The notes beneath the pieces were generated by a model. The model saw only the letters and a list, made by a program, of their open reading frames with translations, was not told where the DNA came from and did not search any database. The position numbers and the translations under genes were made by a program. A stretch of 24,963 nt of DNA from Acidimicrobiales bacterium (GTDB lineage Bacteria; Actinomycetota; Acidimicrobiia; Acidimicrobiales; CADCSY01). Numbering within the stretch: the first letter of the stretch is position 1; every line of letters starts with the position of its first letter. The stretch covers positions 28,413-53,375 of the forward strand of contig JAUJLZ010000001.1 in NCBI GenBank assembly GCA_030447125.1, given 5' to 3'. Below are positions 21,305 through 24,963 of this stretch, in pieces.

Positions 21305-21751
21305 ATGACCGACTCGCCCGTCAACCTCAGTGCAACGGGGCCGCCCGAGACCATTCTCGGCCCCGAGCCCGAGGAGGCGTGCGCCGCGCTGGCGGCGGCC
21401 CTGGCCGAGCCCGGCGAGCACCGGCGAGAGGCGGTGTCCGCGGTGGTGGCCCGCTTCCCCCGCTTCCTCGACGGGTGGGCCCAGCTCGGTTTGGTGGCCC
21501 GTGACGACGTCGAGGCCTACGCCTGTTACCGGGTGGGCTACCACCGGGGCCTGGACCGCCTGCGCCAGTCGGGCTGGCGGGGGTCGGGGTTCGTGCGCTG
21601 GCGCCATCCCACCAACCGGGGGTTCCTGCGGGCCGTCCAGGGCCTGGCCCGTCAAGCCGGCGCCATCGGGGAGGTCGACGAAGCCGAGCGCAGCCGCCAG
21701 TTCCTCTCCCAACTCGACCCTGGGCTCGGTCTCGAGGAGCCTCCCGCCTGA
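21305..21751 (+). CDS. DUF3151 family protein
   Basis: 148 residues. The start MTDSPVNLSATGPPETIL, the central YACYRVGYHRGLDRLRQSGW and the block VRWRHPTNRGFLRAVQGLAR mark the actinobacterial DUF3151 family, whose function is unknown. The protein is mostly helical and soluble, and ends in an acidic helix region (GEVDEAERSRQFLSQL). ATG 21305 is supported by the -10 box 7 nt upstream. The lipoprotein gene begins 5 bp after its stop and is probably co-transcribed. Confidence 0.9.
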   Translation: MTDSPVNLSATGPPETILGPEPEEACAALAAALAEPGEHRREAVSAVVARFPRFLDGWAQLGLVARDDVEAYACYRVGYHRGLDRLRQSGWRGSGFVRWRHPTNRGFLRAVQGLARQAGAIGEVDEAERSRQFLSQLDPGLGLEEPPA

Positions 21752-21756
21752 GTACG

Positions 21757-22419
21757 GTGACGGGCCGGACGCTGATCGTGGTGGTGCTCCTGGCCCTGGC
21801 CACGGGAGCGTGCGCAGGGGGCGAGCTAAACGACGCCGAGTTGGCTCGCCCGAAGCCACAGGAGACCTCGACCACGACGACATCGCCGCCGACGGCCCTC
21901 GCTCCCACCACCACGGTTGATCCGGCGGCCACCTCGACGACGAAGCTCCAGGGTCGCCAGCTGGTGCTCGAACCCGACGGCCTGGGCGTCGTGGCCTTCG
22001 GCGATCCGGCCGAGCAGGTGGTGGCCGAGCTCACCGAACGCCTCGGTCGTCCCACCGACGACCGTCGTCTTGGGTCGTGCCCCACGGGGGAGATCGAGCG
22101 CCTGGTCGAGTTCGCTGAGCTGGCCGTCCTCATCGGCGATCGGGAGGGTGCGGCCCGCTTCGTGGCCTGGGACCTGGGCCCGCCGTCGGGAGCCCTTCCG
22201 CCGCTGCGAACGCCCGAGGGGGCCAGCGTGGGGACCACGCTGGCCGAACTGCGTGGCGCCTACGGGGCCCGGCTCGAGATCAGGGGCGACGACCCGTTCG
22301 GGTCCGGTTTCGAGATACAGGTCCCGGCCGGCGGGCGCCTCGGTGGGACCCTCACGGGCACGGGGTCCACGGACAGCGTGGCGACGTTGAGCGGCGGGGT
22401 GGCCACCTGCGGCGAGTGA
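21757..22419 (+). CDS. putative secreted lipoprotein, function unknown
   Basis: 220 residues from GTG 21757. A lipoprotein signal is present: MTGRTLIVVVLLALATGAC with lipobox TGAC and lipid attachment at C19. A Thr/Pro/Ala-rich linker (about 30-65, with runs such as TSTTTTSPPT) should hold the domain away from the membrane. The globular part (66-220) has VVAFGDPAEQVVAELTERLG, a pattern seen in small repeat domains of actinobacterial lipoproteins, then SCPTGEIERLVEF, PEGASVGTTLAELRGAYG and a glycine-rich end VATCGE. C109 and C218 could pair in a disulfide. The second half resembles the first (a beta strand followed by a helix starting G-x-T/E), suggesting two copies of one fold. Follows the DUF3151 gene after 5 bp. 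Confidence 0.8.
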   Translation: MTGRTLIVVVLLALATGACAGGELNDAELARPKPQETSTTTTSPPTALAPTTTVDPAATSTTKLQGRQLVLEPDGLGVVAFGDPAEQVVAELTERLGRPTDDRRLGSCPTGEIERLVEFAELAVLIGDREGAARFVAWDLGPPSGALPPLRTPEGASVGTTLAELRGAYGARLEIRGDDPFGSGFEIQVPAGGRLGGTLTGTGSTDSVATLSGGVATCGE

Positions 22420-22433
22420 CCCCGCCCGGGGTC
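22418..22433. terminator. short hairpin after the lipoprotein gene
   Basis: GACCCC and GGGGTC form a 6-bp stem with a GCCC loop, beginning within the stop codon. It lies in the 53-bp space between convergent genes. No T tract, so termination is plausible but unproved. Confidence 0.4.
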
Positions 22434-22472
22434 CTAGCCTGCTTCAGGTGGCGAGACAGGCTGACCGGGAGG

Positions 22473-23915
22473 TCAGCCGGCTCGGCGCTGTCCCGTCCGT
22501 TCACGACCGGCGCTGGCGCCCGCCGTCCTGGCGCCGGAGGTCTTCCCCCTGGCGCCGTCACTTCGGGACCGGGTGGGCCCGGGGCGGGACGAGCCGGCTC
22601 GAGCCGGGCGCGAGCCTTGTCGGCCGTCTCGGCCGTCTCGAGGGGCCCGTGACGGTGCCCGCCCCACAGGTCGTCCGGCCTCCACGGCGCGCCGGCGCCG
22701 GGAGGTGCTCGGAGCCTGGGGACGCGAGATCGTGGCGGGTGGCACCTCGACGACCACGGCCGCATCGGTGGAGATCCGGGCCAGGTGGCGCTCGTCGCCC
22801 AGACCGGCGAGGTCGACTTCGGCGAGGCCCTGGGGGAGCCCCAGGCGAAGCTGGATGCGGCGAACGACGTTGGCCTGGCCCCGGCCCACCAACGAGACGA
22901 CCGTGCCCGATGCGCCGGCGCGGCCCGTGCGCCCCGAACGGTGGACGTAGTCCTTCTCGTCGGCGGGCGGATCGAAGTGGACCACGCAGGCCACGTTGTC
23001 GACGTGGATGCCCCGAGCGGCCACATCGGTGGCGACCAGGGCCTGGACCCGGCCCGAGGAGAACTGGGCCAGGGCCCGCGTGCGCTGGCCCTGGCTGCGG
23101 TCCCCGTGCATGGCCGCCGAACTGACCCCGGCTCGGGCCAACTGGCCGGCCAGGCGGTCGGCGCCCCGCTTGGTCCGACAAAAGACCAGCGCCGGCCACT
23201 CGGCCTTGACCACGCCGGCCGTCAGGGCCACCCGATCAGGTCCTTCCGACCGCCAGAAGATGTGCCGGCTCTCAGCGGTGTCGTCGTCGGATGTCACGTC
23301 GTGTCGCACGGGGTTGCGCTGGTAGCGCCGGACCAGCGTGTCGACGTCGCCGTCGAGGGTGGCGGAGAACAGCAGTGTCTGGCGTTCGGGTGAGACCTGG
23401 TCGAGCAGGCGCCGCACCTCGGGCAGGAAGCCCATGTCGGCCATGCGGTCGGCTTCGTCGATCACCACCAGATCGACTTCGTCGAGGCGGGCCTCGCCCT
23501 TGTCCACCAGGTCGGCCAGGCGTCCCGGGCAGGCCACCACGATGTCGGTCCCGCTGCGCAGGCCGTCGATCTGGGGACCGAAGCCCACCCCGCCGTGGAT
23601 GGCGAGCACGGAGCGGCCCCGGGCGCCGGCCAGCCCGGCCACCTCGCGACGGACCTGGGCGGCCAGCTCCCGGGTGGGGACCAGGACGAGGCCGCGCGGG
23701 CGGCGCGACCGGGCCTTGCCCACGCGCGCCACCAGGGGGATGCCAAAGGCCAGCGTCTTGCCCGACCCGGTCGGTGCCCGGCCGCAGATGTCCAGACCGG
23801 CAAGGGCGTCGGGGATGGTGGACGCCTGGATGGCGAAGGGCTCGGCGATGCCCCGGCGCTCCAGGCGGCCGGCCAGGTCGGCGGGCACGCCGAGGGCGGA
23901 GAAGGAGAGGGACAC
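22473..23915 (-). CDS. DEAD-box ATP-dependent RNA helicase with Arg-rich tail
   Basis: 480 residues from GTG 23915, preceded by GGAG seven bases upstream; the longer ATG start lacks such a site. Helicase motifs in order: Q motif (AEPFAIQASTIP), I (APTGSGKT), Ia (PTRELA), Ib (CPGRL), II (DEAD in VIDEADRMADMGF), III (SAT), then the second domain with LVFCRTKRGAD, ATDVAARGIHVD and motif VI HRSGRTGRAG. After about residue 385 the tail is rich in Arg, Pro, Gly and Ser (SRPQAPSTSRRRRAVE, RAPRDGRDGRQGSRP), typical of RNA-binding extensions in RhlE/DeaD-type helicases. It should unwind structured RNA, for example in cold adaptation, ribosome assembly or mRNA decay. Divergent from a cold-shock protein gene 176 bp away. 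Confidence 0.95.
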   Translation of the reverse strand: MSLSFSALGVPADLAGRLERRGIAEPFAIQASTIPDALAGLDICGRAPTGSGKTLAFGIPLVARVGKARSRRPRGLVLVPTRELAAQVRREVAGLAGARGRSVLAIHGGVGFGPQIDGLRSGTDIVVACPGRLADLVDKGEARLDEVDLVVIDEADRMADMGFLPEVRRLLDQVSPERQTLLFSATLDGDVDTLVRRYQRNPVRHDVTSDDDTAESRHIFWRSEGPDRVALTAGVVKAEWPALVFCRTKRGADRLAGQLARAGVSSAAMHGDRSQGQRTRALAQFSSGRVQALVATDVAARGIHVDNVACVVHFDPPADEKDYVHRSGRTGRAGASGTVVSLVGRGQANVVRRIQLRLGLPQGLAEVDLAGLGDERHLARISTDAAVVVEVPPATISRPQAPSTSRRRRAVEAGRPVGRAPSRAPRDGRDGRQGSRPARAGSSRPGPTRSRSDGARGKTSGARTAGASAGRERTGQRRAG

Positions 23916-24031
23916 GCAAGAGCTCCAGTGGTGGACGAGCACGACGGATCGGCCCGGGAGGCACTGGTCGCGACGCGACGATCCTACCGCCGTCTCCTGT
24001 CCTCTGGGGCCGGGCGACGGGGCCAGGCATG

Positions 24032-24037
24032 TAGGGT
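24032..24037 (+). promoter_or_regulatory. possible -10 box for the cold-shock gene
   Basis: TAGGGT lies 54 nt before ATG 24092, giving a 5' UTR of about 47 nt that ends with GAGAAGG as ribosome binding site. Cold-shock genes often carry a leader, unlike the leaderless genes around it. Confidence 0.4.
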
Positions 24038-24091
24038 GGCGGGGACGAGCGGGTCAATGGGACCTGCTCGCTGTGTAGAGACGAGAAGGCA

Positions 24092-24292
24092 ATGGCAACA
24101 GGAACCGTAAAGTTCTTCAACGCAGAGAAGGGCTACGGCTTCATCTCACGTGAACAGGGCGAGGACGTGTTCGTCCACTACTCCAACATCCAGGGAAGCG
24201 GCTACCGGTCGCTCGAAGAGGGCCAGCACGTGGAGTTCGACGTGGCCCCGGGGCGCAAGGGCGAGGAAGCCCAGAACGTCCGAGCCATCTGA
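24092..24292 (+). CDS. cold-shock domain protein (CspA family)
   Basis: 66 residues, a single cold-shock domain. Both RNA-binding motifs are present: KGYGFIS (RNP1, residues 13-19) and VFVHYS (RNP2). The start [18 protein letters not shown] is standard. [17 protein letters not shown] and AQNVRAI complete the five-stranded barrel. It binds single-stranded RNA and DNA and keeps mRNA unfolded. ATG 24092 has GAGAAGG seven bases upstream. Divergent from a DEAD-box helicase gene; the two often work together on structured RNA. A strong hairpin follows. Confidence 0.97.
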   Translation: MATGTVKFFNAEKGYGFISREQGEDVFVHYSNIQGSGYRSLEEGQHVEFDVAPGRKGEEAQNVRAI

Positions 24293-24310
24293 GCTCCGGC
24301 GACTTCGAGG

Positions 24311-24334
24311 GCCGCCGGCGTTTCGGCCGGCGGC
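24311..24334 (+). terminator. terminator hairpin after the cold-shock gene
   Basis: GCCGCCGG (24311-24318) pairs with CCGGCGGC (24327-24334) around a short TTTC-containing loop, 18 bp after the stop. It is followed by TCTCTC, a weak pyrimidine-rich tract. Confidence 0.65.
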
Positions 24335-24372
24335 TCTCTCGCGTGCCCAGAGGGGTTCGACGATCAGGGGCT

Positions 24373-24430
24373 GAGCAACAGGGCGCTAAGCAACGGGGGC
24401 TAGGCAACAGGGGCTAGGCAACGGGAAGGA
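24373..24430 (+). repeat. four imperfect 14-15 bp tandem repeats in the SHOCT gene leader
   Basis: The core GCAACRGG recurs at 24375, 24390, 24404 and 24418, i.e. with spacings of 15, 14 and 14 bp. The full unit is roughly AGGCAACRGGGGCT. The array ends at the ribosome binding site of the next gene (GAAGGAG). It may be a slippage product or a binding site for a leader-controlling factor. Confidence 0.75.
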
Positions 24431-24436
24431 GTCGAC

Positions 24437-24724
24437 ATGGGTGCACAACGGACCAGCTTCGCCAAGCTGCAGCGCGATCGGGCCAAGAAGGCCAAGGCCG
24501 CGGCCAAGCGTGAAGAGCGTCAGGACCGCACAGGCGGCATCGACGAGGAAGGGGGAGCGGAGACAACCGACCTCGACCTCGGCGACGCCAACGAGGAGCT
24601 GTCCGCTCCCGAGTTGCTCGAGCTCATCGAGCGGATCCACCACCAGTTCGACTCCAAGCAGATCACCTACGACGAGTTCGAGGAAAAAAAGGCCGAGCTC
24701 CTCGCTCGCCTCCCCATCGACTGA
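24437..24724 (+). CDS. small SHOCT-domain protein with basic N terminus
   Basis: 95 residues from ATG 24437, with GAAGGAG a few bases upstream. The N-terminal part, MGAQRTSFAKLQRDRAKKAK continuing AAAKREERQ, is very basic and helical and could bind nucleic acid. A short acidic linker follows (EEGGAETTDLDLGDANEE). Residues 56-92 form a SHOCT-type helical hairpin: ELLELIERIHHQFDSKQI then YDEFEEKKAELLARL. SHOCT domains are short oligomerisation modules often at protein ends. Function unknown. A run of seven A (24685-24691, GGAAAAAAAGG) inside the gene could be prone to slippage. Confidence 0.85.
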   Translation: MGAQRTSFAKLQRDRAKKAKAAAKREERQDRTGGIDEEGGAETTDLDLGDANEELSAPELLELIERIHHQFDSKQITYDEFEEKKAELLARLPID

Positions 24725-24735
24725 CGCAGGGAAGG

Positions 24736-24775
24736 GTCCTACCTGAGCCGGGGAACCAGTTCCCGGCGGTAGGAC
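24736..24775. other. long hairpin between convergent genes
   Basis: Outer arms GTCCTACC (24736-24743) and GGTAGGAC (24768-24775) are perfect 8-bp complements. Inside, CCG/CGG and GGGAAC/GTTCCC pair around a 2-nt loop, with small bulges. It lies 11 bp after the SHOCT stop. No T tract; it may be a terminator for both strands or a repeat-type palindrome. Confidence 0.5.
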
Positions 24776-24963
24776 TCGAAGAAGCCGCCCACCACACCTT
24801 CATGCCGGCCTGCGCCGGGCCGCTCCCGCTGGCGGCGATGCCCCCGATGACCGCCCAGACGAAGGAGCCCTGGCCCTGGCACTCATGGCCGGGCTCTACC
24901 CTCGCGCCAGCGTCGGCAAGACTGAGACCGTGGCCGCGCCCGACCCCTACCTCCCCGATCTCG
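24739..24963 (-). CDS. possible 3' end of a minus-strand gene with a frame break
   Basis: Entering from the right edge, one minus-strand frame is open with high third-position GC and reads naturally: GLSLADAGARVEP, GQGSFVWAVIGGIAASGSGP, AQAGMKV. After about position 24795 that frame becomes arginine/serine-rich and unlikely. The next frame over gives GGFFESYRRELVPRLR and a TAG stop at 24741-24739, 14 bp from the convergent SHOCT stop, where a gene end is expected. A one-base insertion or deletion near 24785-24800 would join the two. Family not recognised. It could instead be non-coding DNA, a pseudogene end or a sequencing error. Confidence 0.3.

Noticed and set aside
24373..24430. Repeat array as a CRISPR
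   Set aside because: Units are 14-15 bp with no unique spacers; it is a plain tandem repeat.
24736..24775. Hairpin as part of a tRNA
   Set aside because: No TTC-loop or anticodon arm can be drawn; it is one long stem.

Overview
The window is a gene-dense, very GC-rich bacterial chromosome segment. Many genes start with GTG, neighbouring genes overlap by 1-16 bp, and several have a TAnnnT -10 box 6-8 nt before the start codon, which implies leaderless mRNA. Together with a complete egtABCD ergothioneine set, DUF3151, a SirB1-type protein and an acyl-ACP desaturase, this points to Actinomycetota. A non-model, Acidimicrobiia-like lineage is my guess, but there is no rRNA or marker phylogeny here to fix it. 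I saw no insertion sequence, phage, CRISPR array, tRNA or rRNA, and no stretch over 300 bp without a gene.

Layout. 1-249: end of a DoxX-like membrane protein, with a perfect 16-bp tandem duplication near its stop. 408-3738 (+): a translationally coupled trio made of an acyl-CoA-dehydrogenase-fold protein without the catalytic glutamate, a PhnD/SsuA-like binding-protein fold without a signal peptide, and a fusion of a TusA-like domain (no CPxP cysteine) with a ferritin-like diiron domain. 9663-3731 (-): egtA-egtB-egtC-egtD, each overlapping the next, followed by an LpqC-like lipoprotein esterase and a J-domain protein. A 26-codon ORF with a good ribosome binding site overlaps the start of egtA. 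9933-11369 (-): a flavin disulfide-oxidoreductase-family protein, divergent from a small coiled-coil protein.

11393-14826: the small coiled-coil protein, a Nfu N-domain protein, a GNAT acetyltransferase, two different HhH-GPD DNA glycosylases, an ArfB-type ribosome-rescue hydrolase and a small unknown protein. 14836-17442: leaderless acyl-ACP desaturase with an operator-like palindrome inside its promoter, a zinc-type adenylate kinase, and a TPR protein. 17457-19558 (-): glycerophosphodiester phosphodiesterase overlapping a predicted membrane-spanning protein with a cytoplasmic winged-helix-like region and an extracytoplasmic beta domain. 19618-22419 (+): SirB1-like protein, patatin-like phospholipase, DUF3151 protein and a lipoprotein. 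22473-24724: DEAD-box RNA helicase divergent from a cold-shock protein, then a SHOCT-domain protein preceded by a short tandem repeat. The last 220 bp may hold the end of a minus-strand gene with an apparent frame break.

The best candidate for an undescribed system is the 408-3738 operon. An oxidase/monooxygenase-like flavoprotein fold, a cytosolic binding-protein fold of the kind used by the desulfinase DszB, a TusA-like domain and a diiron domain together suggest oxidative sulfur or C-heteroatom chemistry rather than beta-oxidation or import. Its substrate cannot be read from sequence.
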